Assembly: GCA_964416595.1 (NCBI GenBank)
Contig: CAYQES010000022.1
Location: 1-50,015, forward strand
From: JAKFYM01 sp964416595
Lineage (GTDB): Bacteria; Bdellovibrionota; UBA1018; CAIPTA01
Length of the DNA stretch: 50,015 nt
Direction of reading: 5' to 3'
The position numbers and the translations under genes were made by a program. Shown piece after piece: positions 26,165 through 33,358 of the stretch. Within the stretch, counting starts at the first letter, position 1; every line of letters begins with the position of its first letter. The notes under the pieces are model-generated. The model searched no databases. It had not been told where the DNA came from and saw nothing but the letters and a program-made list of their open reading frames with translations.

Positions 26165-26223
26165 AATGATAATAATTTCAGATATTTAATCTTAATTTTC
26201 CAAATGCAATGTCCGCGCTCCAC

Positions 26224-26245
26224 CCTGTCTCCCGGCGGAGACAGG
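26224..26245. repeat. Perfect inverted repeat upstream of the small peptide gene
   Basis: Arms CCTGTCTCC and GGAGACAGG surround the loop CGGC. No clean T tract follows on the plus strand, so it is either a weak terminator or a leader hairpin for the peptide gene starting at 26337. Confidence 0.45.
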
Positions 26246-26336
26246 CTCGATTTTCTTGGGGTATTTTAAGCCAAAAGGCTGGCCCATCGCTTGCGATTAC
26301 CTATGTAAGAACGCAACAACACAAGGGGAGCATCAC

Positions 26337-26465
26337 ATGAAAAAGATTATCTATACTTTGGTAGCTGTACTCACCATCGCCGCCGGTTCTTATTTCGTGG
26401 CTGAGCAAGCAGGTTCCACTTCGGTAAGTGCGTATGCTTGCAGTGGCACCTCTCAATGTGAATAA
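26337..26465 (+). CDS. 42-aa exported peptide
   Basis: Short gene with a strong ribosome binding site (GGGGAG, seven bases before the ATG). The product begins MKKIIYTLVAVLTIAAGSYF, a typical signal peptide, and leaves a short tail of about 20 residues with two cysteines (ACSGTSQCE at the end), probably one disulfide. No family is recognised. The gene stands alone between vapBC and the cyclase gene, which ends 12 bases after it on the other strand. The AT-only palindrome in the shared end is too weak to call a terminator. Confidence 0.6.
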   Translation: MKKIIYTLVAVLTIAAGSYFVAEQAGSTSVSAYACSGTSQCE

Positions 26466-26477
26466 ATAGTATTTATT

Positions 26478-28262
26478 TTAAGCGGATTTTTTTAATGGCC
26501 GAGCTTCATAGGTAACCCCTTTGATCTCGGCCTTAATTTTTTCTGAATCAATGTTTTGATCTGTAACCAAAACGTATAAAGATTTATCCACCAAAGCCGT
26601 GCCCGGTTCCGCCATAGCCTCTAAACGAGCCGCGGAATTAAGGGCCTCTCCTAAGAAAGAGAAATCCCCCTGCCGCATTTCTGCTCTCACCAAGCCACAG
26701 GCCATTCCCACCCGAAATAGCACAACATTATCCTTTCGGCTTTCCACTAAGTGGCGGGCAGCCGCCAAAATCAGCTCTAAGTTCTCTTGTTCTACCTGAT
26801 TATTCATATCCCAGGCAAAGATGCCCCCATCCCCGCGCTCAGAGATTTTTTGGGCGCCAAACTCTTCAGTAAGAGGCGCAAGTAGAGAGCGAATATCTTC
26901 GTGAAATTGTTTTTTCTTCTCTTCAGAAAGTTGTGAAAGTTTTTTTGTATAGGCCACTGTATCCACGGCTAAAACCAGTAGTGGAATCTCTAAAGTAACT
27001 CTATCAATAGAACCAGCAAGAAAACCCCTGAACCATTTCGGCACAGCCTTGCCTGCTTTTTCGGAGCGTACAGAGGCAAAACGGAAATCCATAGCCATAG
27101 AAAAGGCTAGTCCGGTGAATAGAAAAAGATCCAAAAATTCTGGATAAAAGAATTTCTGAAATTTTAAGAAGGTGTTGGCGTAAGAGCTCCACGCCAACAT
27201 TCCAATCAATAGAAACCCCGAGAAAATATACATCTGGATTTTTCTGTGTGCTAGGGAGGAGCTTAGGCCCCGCGCCGTAAACACTCCCATCACCACCGCC
27301 GGCAGAATCGCCAAAAGCGGCAACCACATATTGGTAAAGCGATAAAGGCCCATCTTCTTTTCAGGTTCCGCAAGCCAGAATGCTGCTGAAATAAAAATCA
27401 AAGCTAGAGCCCCACCATAGATGCGAGCAAATGAACGCTGCTGCAAAGTGAGCCGGAAAAAATCTGCAGCCATTAAAGGAACGAAGCTTAGCGATAAAAC
27501 AGAAAAGAGAAAGATAAAGCCGTGACGAAAGTAAATATCCTCATAACCCGGCAAAAAGCGGGAGAAAAACGCCGAAGAAAGAGCCGAGAACAACGCAAAT
27601 AGCGAGAAGGAAAAATACTCCCGCTTAAAAGGCACCGCCACAAAAAATCCTAGAAAAAAGAAAAAGAGCACGAGCTTGAAAGTGGCTGGCAATAAAGGCT
27701 TCAAACCAATCTCAAAATAGTAATGGTTCAACAAAGCTTCCACTTCCGAAGCATTCCCCAGCCAAATGCGATTTAAATGCACAATGCCCGGAAACAAAGT
27801 GGCGCTCTTCTGCACCCTTACTGTCAAAACAATATTTTTATCTTCTAAAAACTGGGGCGGAATTCGGTGTAGGCCTAAACTCACCCGCCCGCCACCACCC
27901 AAATATTTTCCATTCCAATACACTTCGTTCACACCCTTTACGCTGCCCAAATAGAGCGCGAGATCGGTAGAACCTTTTGGCAAAGAAAATTCTGTGCGAT
28001 ACCAAAATTCGTCTTTTAAAGAGGTGCGTATTTCGTCCGGCAACGGATCGGGAACTTTCACTTTGTGTTCAAACACAGCTGGATTGCCTAAGGGTCCATT
28101 ATGAAATTCCCAAATCCCAGAAATATCAAAACCATCTGCGCTTTTGAATTGGGCGGAATTGAGCGAGTGATGCAAAAAAAACGCGAGGCCTAGGAATACA
28201 ACTCCCATAATCGCAGCCGCGAACATACGCAGGTTTTTCTGATTGCCCAGATTAGAGTTCAT
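26478..28262 (-). CDS. Membrane class III nucleotide cyclase with 7TM-DISM-like sensor
   Basis: 594-aa predicted adenylate/guanylate cyclase. An N-terminal membrane segment (about 12-30) is followed by a periplasmic jelly-roll resembling the sugar-binding domain of family 2 glycosidases (about 45-170), about seven membrane spans (185-395) and a C-terminal class III cyclase domain (about 425-590). In the catalytic domain the first metal Asp (LAVDTVAYT), the GDGGIFAWD turn with the second Asp, and the N and R of ALNSAARLEAM are kept, so it is probably active. The signal sensed is unknown. The ATG has no good Shine-Dalgarno sequence and lies only 15 bases after the rnpB terminator. Confidence 0.85.
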   Translation of the reverse strand: MNSNLGNQKNLRMFAAAIMGVVFLGLAFFLHHSLNSAQFKSADGFDISGIWEFHNGPLGNPAVFEHKVKVPDPLPDEIRTSLKDEFWYRTEFSLPKGSTDLALYLGSVKGVNEVYWNGKYLGGGGRVSLGLHRIPPQFLEDKNIVLTVRVQKSATLFPGIVHLNRIWLGNASEVEALLNHYYFEIGLKPLLPATFKLVLFFFFLGFFVAVPFKREYFSFSLFALFSALSSAFFSRFLPGYEDIYFRHGFIFLFSVLSLSFVPLMAADFFRLTLQQRSFARIYGGALALIFISAAFWLAEPEKKMGLYRFTNMWLPLLAILPAVVMGVFTARGLSSSLAHRKIQMYIFSGFLLIGMLAWSSYANTFLKFQKFFYPEFLDLFLFTGLAFSMAMDFRFASVRSEKAGKAVPKWFRGFLAGSIDRVTLEIPLLVLAVDTVAYTKKLSQLSEEKKKQFHEDIRSLLAPLTEEFGAQKISERGDGGIFAWDMNNQVEQENLELILAAARHLVESRKDNVVLFRVGMACGLVRAEMRQGDFSFLGEALNSAARLEAMAEPGTALVDKSLYVLVTDQNIDSEKIKAEIKGVTYEARPLKKSA

Positions 28263-28276
28263 CGAAATCTTATCGG

Positions 28277-28306
28277 AAAAAAAGAAGCTTCAGGCTACCT
28301 GAAAGC
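28277..28306 (-). terminator. Rho-independent terminator of rnpB
   Basis: On the minus strand GCTTTCAGG-TAG-CCTGAAGC forms a tight hairpin (28287-28306) followed by TTCTTTTTTT. It starts 13 bases past the mature 3' end of RNase P RNA, so the precursor would be trimmed. Confidence 0.85.
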
Positions 28307-28318
28307 AGGAAAAAAAGC

Positions 28319-28723
28319 GGTGGCGGAACTGTAAGCCGGGTTCTGTGCCCCTTGTTTCCAAGAGCGGCAATCATTCCTCTAGGCCATCCGTTACCGGATG
28401 GCTCAAGCGATCCTACCCGCACGCTTCGGGCGAGCAGCCCTAAAACGCGTGCCTATTTGGTCTTGCTCCAGGCGGGGTTTACCTTGCCGTGGCTGTTACC
28501 AGCCAGCGCGGTGGTCTCTTACACCACCGTTTCACCCTTACCTGCATTTTACAATGCAGGCGGTCTCTTCTCTGTTGCACTTTCCGTAAGAAAAAACGGG
28601 TCCACGTGTTACTCGTTTTTCCTTCCTGGCCGTTAGCCAGCGCCTTGCTCTTTGGAGCCCGGACTTTCCTCCCCCCTCCACCAGTTTAACCCGGGGAGGG
28701 CAGCGATTGCCCGTTCCGCCACC
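28319..28723 (-). ncRNA. rnpB: RNase P RNA, type A
   Basis: Catalytic RNA of ribonuclease P, which makes the 5' ends of tRNAs. About 405 nt. The ends pair perfectly to form P1: 28713-28723 and 28319-28329 are 11-base complements. On the minus strand the conserved universal pieces are present: GGAGGAAAGTCCGGGCTCC near the 5' side, GAGAAGAGACCGCC, GGTAAGGGTGAAACGGTGG, GGTAAACCCCGCCTGGAGC and ACCCGGCTTACAG near the 3' end. P12 looks long. Ends were set from P1 and are good to a few bases. Confidence 0.97.
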
Positions 28724-28730
28724 TGGGGCA

Positions 28731-28760
28731 GTTGTAAGCGATCTAGAGGGGAAGAATCAA
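28731..28760 (-). promoter_or_regulatory. Promoter of rnpB
   Basis: On the minus strand TTGATT (28755-28760), 18 bases, TACAAC (28731-28736) puts the start of transcription close to the P1 helix. A perfect TATAAT also occurs at 28760-28765 and is an alternative. Both overlap the end of the upstream gene. Confidence 0.5.
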
Positions 28761-29200
28761 TTATAATCTGGGATCTGCTTAGGGGGAGCCAAAAGATACA
28801 GAGAAATCCGCTTGCCTTGCCGAGTTCCCATATCAAATTTACCGTCGGGCCGGCGGGCAAGCTCTAAACGATCTTCGCCCTCACCCGAAACAATAAGAAA
28901 ATTTTCGGTGATGAGCGCACTTCTCTCTAAGTTAAGAAGGGTAAATCCCCTGTTCGTAAACCCCGTTAAAATACTGGGTTCATGGCGGTATTTTTCTAAA
29001 TCAGGAGGTAAGGGCCCCTCTCCGAATCTCGCCCAGATATTCCCCAATGTATCGGCCACCAAAAGAAAGTACTCTTTTTTTTCTGCCCGATCCTGAATCG
29101 ACAAAATCTCGTACCAACCCTGAAAAGGCGTGGCTTTGCCGGCCTCCGCTAAAGGCGTTAAGAATATAAACAAAAGCGAAATCCAAAAAAACTTTTTCAC
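28757..29200 (-). CDS. Exported protein of unknown function
   Basis: 147-aa product with a clear signal peptide (about residues 1-20, ending AEA). The mature part is predicted to be mostly beta, with no recognised domain. It overlaps the preceding 129-aa gene by four bases (ATGA), so the two form a pair, and it ends about 33 bases before rnpB, so the rnpB promoter lies within or at the end of it. Confidence 0.7.
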   Translation of the reverse strand: MKKFFWISLLFIFLTPLAEAGKATPFQGWYEILSIQDRAEKKEYFLLVADTLGNIWARFGEGPLPPDLEKYRHEPSILTGFTNRGFTLLNLERSALITENFLIVSGEGEDRLELARRPDGKFDMGTRQGKRISLYLLAPPKQIPDYN

Positions 29201-29586
29201 TCTTTCTCCTCTTCCCTAAGCACCTGTAATTCCTGGGGAGAAATTCTCCCCATTTTTTTCAACCGAAACGAATCCCAAATCTTTTGAGCTTCGCTCTTTA
29301 GTAATTGTACCCCTGGATCTCGGGAGCGGCCAGCATCACTCAAATCTACGGAAAAATCCGCGCACAATGCTACTTTCTCTTGGAGCAAGCGCTGGGCTTG
29401 GCGCAAACCGAACACGGTGGCGTTCCATTCCGCTTGTTCCCGGGAAACACGCCCCAGAAATCTGCGGGCCAAAACCAAACGCACACTCTCCCGGGTTACG
29501 AGCGAACACACCCAACTATATTTAGCGGATCTGCCCTGACACTGCAGAAGGAGATTGATGGTGCAATCGGCGTGGAAATCTTGCAT
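29197..29586 (-). CDS. Small unknown protein, possibly RNase H-like fold
   Basis: 129-aa protein without a signal peptide. A helix block EQAEWNATVFGLRQAQRLL resembles the Glu-containing helix of RNase HI-type proteins (AE-NALI-GL-LA), with an earlier HADCT and a later CADFSVDL that could supply Asp residues. This similarity is weak and is a suggestion only. It is translationally coupled to the exported protein after it. Only 23 bases separate its ATG from the divergent dehydrogenase ATG, and neither has a Shine-Dalgarno sequence. Confidence 0.6.
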   Translation of the reverse strand: MQDFHADCTINLLLQCQGRSAKYSWVCSLVTRESVRLVLARRFLGRVSREQAEWNATVFGLRQAQRLLQEKVALCADFSVDLSDAGRSRDPGVQLLKSEAQKIWDSFRLKKMGRISPQELQVLREEEKE

Positions 29587-29609
29587 TCTTTACTTGTTTA
29601 CAACAAATT

Positions 29610-30416
29610 ATGACCACTCCCAAACCAAAGAAAAAAATAGCTATTGTAACGGGCGCTTCCTCAGGTTTGGGCCTGGAATTCGTGCGCCAAATCGAGAAAG
29701 GCTATTTTTTAGACGAAATCTGGATGATTGCCCGCCGGAGCGAGCCCATGCGTTCAAGCTCCGAGCACTTTCAAAAGTCCAAAGGCATCGTGCTTTCTCT
29801 GGATCTCATAAATCAGGGCGACTTAGCTATTTTGAATAAAAAATTGTCTGACGAAGCACCACAAATTGAATTCTTGGTGAACAATGCGGGATACGGCAAA
29901 ATTGGTCCGTTCGCAGAACTTGGGTTAGACGAACAATTGCAGATGATTGATCTCAACGTTCGCACTCTCACCTGCTTAAGTCATATGGCCATTCCTTATA
30001 TGCAAAAAGGATCACGCATGATCCAGATTGCTTCGAGCGCAGGTTTTTGCCCGGCGCCGAATTTTGCGGTGTATGCAGCCACTAAAGCTTTTGTGGTTTC
30101 CTTAAGCGAAGCCCTGCAATTTGAATTAGCTCCCAGGGGAATTCACGTGACAGCCGTTTGCCCCGGCCCCGTTTCCACAGAATTTTTCTCTGTGGCTCAA
30201 AAAAATAATTTCATGCGCGATAAAGTGGGAGACGCAGAACCTTTTAATAAATTCCTCACGGCCAATGCGGCCGATGTGGTGGAAAAAGCTTTGCATGACG
30301 CAAATAAAGGCCGAAGGCGCTCTGTGTATGGATTTACGATGGCGCTTTTGGTGTTTTTAGTTCCGTTTGTGCCGAGGGGATTAGCGATCAGGATTATGGC
30401 GCTAAAAAACAGATAA
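29610..30416 (+). CDS. Short-chain dehydrogenase/reductase
   Basis: 268-aa classical SDR oxidoreductase. The Rossmann motif is VTGASSGLGLEF (residues 14-25), followed by NNAGYG, the catalytic Ser in IASSAGF and the Tyr/Lys pair in YAATK. The family uses NAD(P)H; the substrate cannot be told, though the type is often annotated as acyl-CoA or estradiol 17-beta dehydrogenase-like. A hydrophobic C-terminal stretch (about 245-262) might attach it to membranes. There is no Shine-Dalgarno sequence at the start. Confidence 0.9.
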   Translation: MTTPKPKKKIAIVTGASSGLGLEFVRQIEKGYFLDEIWMIARRSEPMRSSSEHFQKSKGIVLSLDLINQGDLAILNKKLSDEAPQIEFLVNNAGYGKIGPFAELGLDEQLQMIDLNVRTLTCLSHMAIPYMQKGSRMIQIASSAGFCPAPNFAVYAATKAFVVSLSEALQFELAPRGIHVTAVCPGPVSTEFFSVAQKNNFMRDKVGDAEPFNKFLTANAADVVEKALHDANKGRRRSVYGFTMALLVFLVPFVPRGLAIRIMALKNR

Positions 30417-30475
30417 CGCATCAAATCAATAATAATCATTTCAAATAGTTATATATTTCCCTCCTGCTCTGGGCC

Positions 30476-30504
30476 TTGGTTTTTGCGAGCGTTTCGCCTA
30501 TAGT
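30476..30504 (+). promoter_or_regulatory. Promoter giving a leaderless arginase message
   Basis: TTGGTT (30476-30481), a 17-base spacer and TATAGT (30499-30504) are followed after seven bases by the arginase ATG at 30512. The predicted first transcribed base is at the start codon, and no Shine-Dalgarno sequence is present. Confidence 0.65.
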
Positions 30505-30511
30505 GCAAAGC

Positions 30512-31432
30512 ATGTTTGAGAATAAAAAAATCCGCATTATTGGCGTTCCCACAGATCTTGGTGCCAGCCGCCGGGGAGTGGATATGGGCCCTTCGGCTTT
30601 ACGTGTGGCGAATATTGGTCCACGTTTAGCAAAGCTAGGCTACGAGGTGGAAGATATTGGTAACGTGCCTGTGACTGTGCGTGAACAAGTGATCAAGCCG
30701 CGGGACAAAGGCATCAAATACTTGCCCGAAATCGTGGCCACCGTGAAGCATTTGAAACAAGAAGTGTATGAAGCCATGAAAGAAGGACGCACTCCCCTTA
30801 TCTTAGGAGGGGACCACTCTTTAGCTATCGGCTCCATCGCTGGCGTGACAAAATTTTTATCTGAGCAAAATAAAAAGATGGGTGTGATCTGGCTCGACGC
30901 CCATGGCGATATCAACACGCCTGAAACTTCCCAGAGCGGAAATATCCACGGCATGCCCTTGGCCCACGGCCTAGGCATTGGCCACAAAGATCTCCTCGCC
31001 TTGAGCGAAAATATTCCCATGGTAGATGCTTCCCGCACAGTATTAATAGGCATCCGGGATTTGGATCCAGGGGAAAAAAATAATATCAAGGAAATGGGCG
31101 TGCGTGCGTTCACCATGCGCGATATCGACGAAATGGGCATGCGTAACGTGATCCAAGAGGCGATCCGCATCGCCACCACCGGCACAGCCGGTTTCCATCT
31201 TTCTTACGATGTGGATTCCATGGATCCTTCCGTTGCTCCCGGTGTAGGCACCCCCGTGCGTGGCGGCTTCACTTACCGCGAAGGCCATTTAGCCATGGAA
31301 CTTCTGCATGATTCTGGAAAAATCCTCTCCATGGATATCACGGAAGTGAATCCTGTATTGGACACCTCCAACCAAACGGCAGATCTTGCGGTGGAAATGG
31401 CTCTCTCGGCTTTCGGTAAGCGCATTTTGTAA
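30512..31432 (+). CDS. rocF: Arginase
   Basis: Splits arginine to ornithine and urea with a two-manganese centre. 306 aa from the ATG at 30512; the frame is open 36 bases further up, but the extra residues would cover the promoter. Metal-binding motifs are complete: GGDHS, DAHGDINT and SYDVDSMDPS. The PTDLGASRRGVDMGPSAL start and APGVGTPVRGG block match Bacillus-type arginases. The downstream alkylation-repair gene begins three bases after the stop, so the two share a transcript, though no functional link is evident. Confidence 0.95.
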   Translation: MFENKKIRIIGVPTDLGASRRGVDMGPSALRVANIGPRLAKLGYEVEDIGNVPVTVREQVIKPRDKGIKYLPEIVATVKHLKQEVYEAMKEGRTPLILGGDHSLAIGSIAGVTKFLSEQNKKMGVIWLDAHGDINTPETSQSGNIHGMPLAHGLGIGHKDLLALSENIPMVDASRTVLIGIRDLDPGEKNNIKEMGVRAFTMRDIDEMGMRNVIQEAIRIATTGTAGFHLSYDVDSMDPSVAPGVGTPVRGGFTYREGHLAMELLHDSGKILSMDITEVNPVLDTSNQTADLAVEMALSAFGKRIL

Positions 31433-31434
31433 AA

Positions 31435-32535
31435 ATGGAAAAGTTTAAGGAAATGTATGCTCCGCCCAAGATCCGGGCGATGGCGAAAATCATCCAAAAA
31501 AACCATCCAGAATTTCCCACAGAAAAGTTTTGTAAGTTTATTTTGCGGGAACTTTCAGATTTAGAAATGAAGGCCCGGGTAAAACTAATCGCTTCCGCAT
31601 TGCGGGAATTTTTGCCTAAAGATTACAGGCGCGCTCTAGGGATTTTACTGGCAAGCATTCGCTCGGAAAAAAATTCTGATGGTTTAGCGGGCTTCCAAGC
31701 CTGGCCACTCACGCAATTTGTGGAAGAGTACGGCTTAGAAGAGCCACGGATTTCTTTGGAGGCATTGAAAGAATTAACTTCTGTGATGTCCGCGGAATTC
31801 GCGATTCGCCCCTTTCTTTTGCAGAATCCCAAGGAAACGTTGCGGGTGATGGAAGCTTGGGCTCTGGATAAAAATGTGCACGTGCGCCGCTTGGCTTCGG
31901 AAGGCTCCCGCCCCCGCTTGCCTTGGGGGCAGCGGCTGCCGCTCTTTCAGAAAAATCCTGAAATGTGTTTGGGGATTTTAAAACAGCTTCGGCAGGATCC
32001 CGAACTCTATGTACGAAAATCTGTGGCCAATCATTTAAATGATTTTTCCAAAGATCATGGGGATTGGTTAGTACGGGAGCTTGCGCAGTGGAAAAAAGAA
32101 TTTCCCGATTGCCCGAGTATCCAATGGATTATCCGCCACAGTTGCCGGAGTTTAGTGAAAGCCGGGCATCCGGGTGCGTTGGCGTTGCTCGGATTTCGCT
32201 CGGCTCAAGTGAAAAATCCACGCTTAACTCTCAGCCCTCTTACGGTAAGAATGGGTGGAAAATTACGGATCAAAATCGAAGCTAGTGGTACCCGTAAAGA
32301 AGCATGGCTCGTAGATTACGCCATCCATCACCGCAAAAATAATGGCGAACTAAAAGCCAAAGTTTTTAAGTGGACAAAAAAAAATGTTCTACCTAGGCAA
32401 AAATTAATCCTAGAAAAACAGCATGCCTTTAAGCAGATCACCACCCGTAAATACTATGGCGGGAAACATGAAGTGGAAGTTTTTGTGAATGGGAAATCGG
32501 TGGCGAAGTCTGAGTTTCAGTTGGTGCTTAAATAG
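31435..32535 (+). CDS. DNA alkylation repair protein (AlkC/AlkD-like HEAT repeat)
   Basis: 366-aa helical-repeat DNA glycosylase of the AlkC/AlkD superfamily, which removes bulky or charged alkylated bases without flipping them. Helical repeats fill about residues 1-260, with the family signature VRRLASEGSRPRLPWG and YVRKSVANHLNDFSKDH. A C-terminal beta-rich segment (about 265-366) resembles the immunoglobulin-like domain of AlkC proteins. It is the second gene after arginase and has only a weak ribosome binding site. Confidence 0.87.
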   Translation: MEKFKEMYAPPKIRAMAKIIQKNHPEFPTEKFCKFILRELSDLEMKARVKLIASALREFLPKDYRRALGILLASIRSEKNSDGLAGFQAWPLTQFVEEYGLEEPRISLEALKELTSVMSAEFAIRPFLLQNPKETLRVMEAWALDKNVHVRRLASEGSRPRLPWGQRLPLFQKNPEMCLGILKQLRQDPELYVRKSVANHLNDFSKDHGDWLVRELAQWKKEFPDCPSIQWIIRHSCRSLVKAGHPGALALLGFRSAQVKNPRLTLSPLTVRMGGKLRIKIEASGTRKEAWLVDYAIHHRKNNGELKAKVFKWTKKNVLPRQKLILEKQHAFKQITTRKYYGGKHEVEVFVNGKSVAKSEFQLVLK

Positions 32536-32536
32536 C

Positions 32537-32567
32537 GCACTGCGAACTCGCAGCGAGTTCGCAGTGC
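32537..32567. repeat. 31-base perfect palindrome between convergent genes
   Basis: Arms 32537-32551 and 32553-32567 are perfect 15-base complements around a single central A (32552). It lies directly after the alkylation repair gene. No T tract follows on either side, so it is not a standard intrinsic terminator, though it may stop or protect RNA from both directions. Confidence 0.85.
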
Positions 32568-32584
32568 ATCAACAAACTTTCAGT

Positions 32585-32896
32585 CTAAATTTCTTTACAG
32601 TTCGGACCAGTCTGTAAATCAGGAAACTCTTCCTTGAAACTTTCTCCAGTAGCCATATTTATTGTATGGAAATAAGAAATTTTCCCGCCACCCAAGTTCT
32701 TCACCGAATAATAAATTTGGTGGCCATTATAGGTAAAAGAAACAAGAATCTCTGCATCCGAGAAAATGAGATGAATGCAAGGAAATTCATTTTCGATACA
32801 GAGTGCTGCAACAATTATTTTTCCCCTACAACAACTTCTTTTTCGCCACACCTTCTCTGGCCCATCTTTTGCGTAAATCTCTTCCCCGAGTTCCAT
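32585..32896 (-). CDS. Hypothetical 103-aa protein (uncertain gene)
   Basis: An open frame with protein-like composition (IHLIFSDAEILVSFTYNG, then a TINMATGESFKEEF tail), no signal peptide and no recognised domain. The ATG has no Shine-Dalgarno sequence; the DNA in front of it is the ribosome binding site of the divergent csp-type gene read backwards. It could be a leaderless small gene or a chance frame. Confidence 0.4.
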   Translation of the reverse strand: MELGEEIYAKDGPEKVWRKRSCCRGKIIVAALCIENEFPCIHLIFSDAEILVSFTYNGHQIYYSVKNLGGGKISYFHTINMATGESFKEEFPDLQTGPNCKEI

Positions 32897-32909
32897 TTAA
32901 GGAGGAGAT

Positions 32910-33266
32910 ATGGAAACAACAAGAAGATCAAAATCAGCCGAGGCCTGCGCAAAAAAATGTTTAGAGTGTTATGCGGTTTGCACAAACGCCCTCGAATACT
33001 GCATCACCAAAGGCGGGAAATATATAGAAGCGGATCTGTTGCGGCTTTTGCGTGTTACCGCAGAACTCTGCCAGACCAACGCTTTTTTATTACTCTCTCA
33101 CTCGAAGTACCATAACCGTACTTGTGCGGTATGTGCAGAACTTTGCGACGCTTGCGCCGCCAGCTGTGAGCCGTTCCAACAAGATGAGTTGTTAGCAGAT
33201 TGCGCGCAAACTTGCCGCGATTGTTCTACATCTTGCCTCTCCATGAGCGCCGTGCTCGCCGCATAG
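32910..33266 (+). CDS. Four-helix-bundle copper-storage protein (Csp-type)
   Basis: 118-aa Cys-rich protein of the DUF326/Csp family. Members are tetramers of four-helix bundles whose inward-facing cysteines hold many Cu(I) ions. Fifteen Cys are visible, many in the CxxxC and CxxC spacing along helices (CAKKCLECYAVC, TCAVCAELCDAC, CAQTCRDC). There is no signal peptide or Tat motif, so it is a cytosolic (Csp3-like) form. AAGGAGGAGA gives a strong ribosome binding site. It lies 92 bases upstream of a membrane-protein gene, separated by a large hairpin. Confidence 0.9.
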   Translation: METTRRSKSAEACAKKCLECYAVCTNALEYCITKGGKYIEADLLRLLRVTAELCQTNAFLLLSHSKYHNRTCAVCAELCDACAASCEPFQQDELLADCAQTCRDCSTSCLSMSAVLAA

Positions 33267-33286
33267 AGAGGAGAAATTCCCCAAAA

Positions 33287-33331
33287 CCTTCCAGAAGAGA
33301 AGGCACTCGAATTGCATTCTCTTCTGGAAGG
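33287..33331 (+). repeat. 15-bp perfect hairpin between csp-type gene and membrane-protein gene
   Basis: 33287-33301 and 33317-33331 are perfect complements (core CCTTCCAGAAGAG) with a 15-base loop. There is no T tract after it. It could limit read-through, protect the csp message or regulate the downstream gene. Confidence 0.8.
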
Positions 33332-33358
33332 ATTGGCTACAAGAAAGAGGTATTTTTT

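Noticed and set aside
28352..28689. Plus-strand open frames in the rnpB region
   Set aside because: They run antisense through the RNase P RNA gene, whose structure explains the sequence.
32666..33115. 149-codon plus-strand frame overlapping the csp-type gene
   Set aside because: It has no ribosome binding site and an unlikely composition; the Cys-rich csp-type frame at 32910 is a clear family member with a strong ribosome binding site.
33200..33358. Extension of the His-rich membrane protein into the csp-type gene
   Set aside because: The extension runs through the hairpin and the csp-type end; the ATG at 33359 has its own ribosome binding site.
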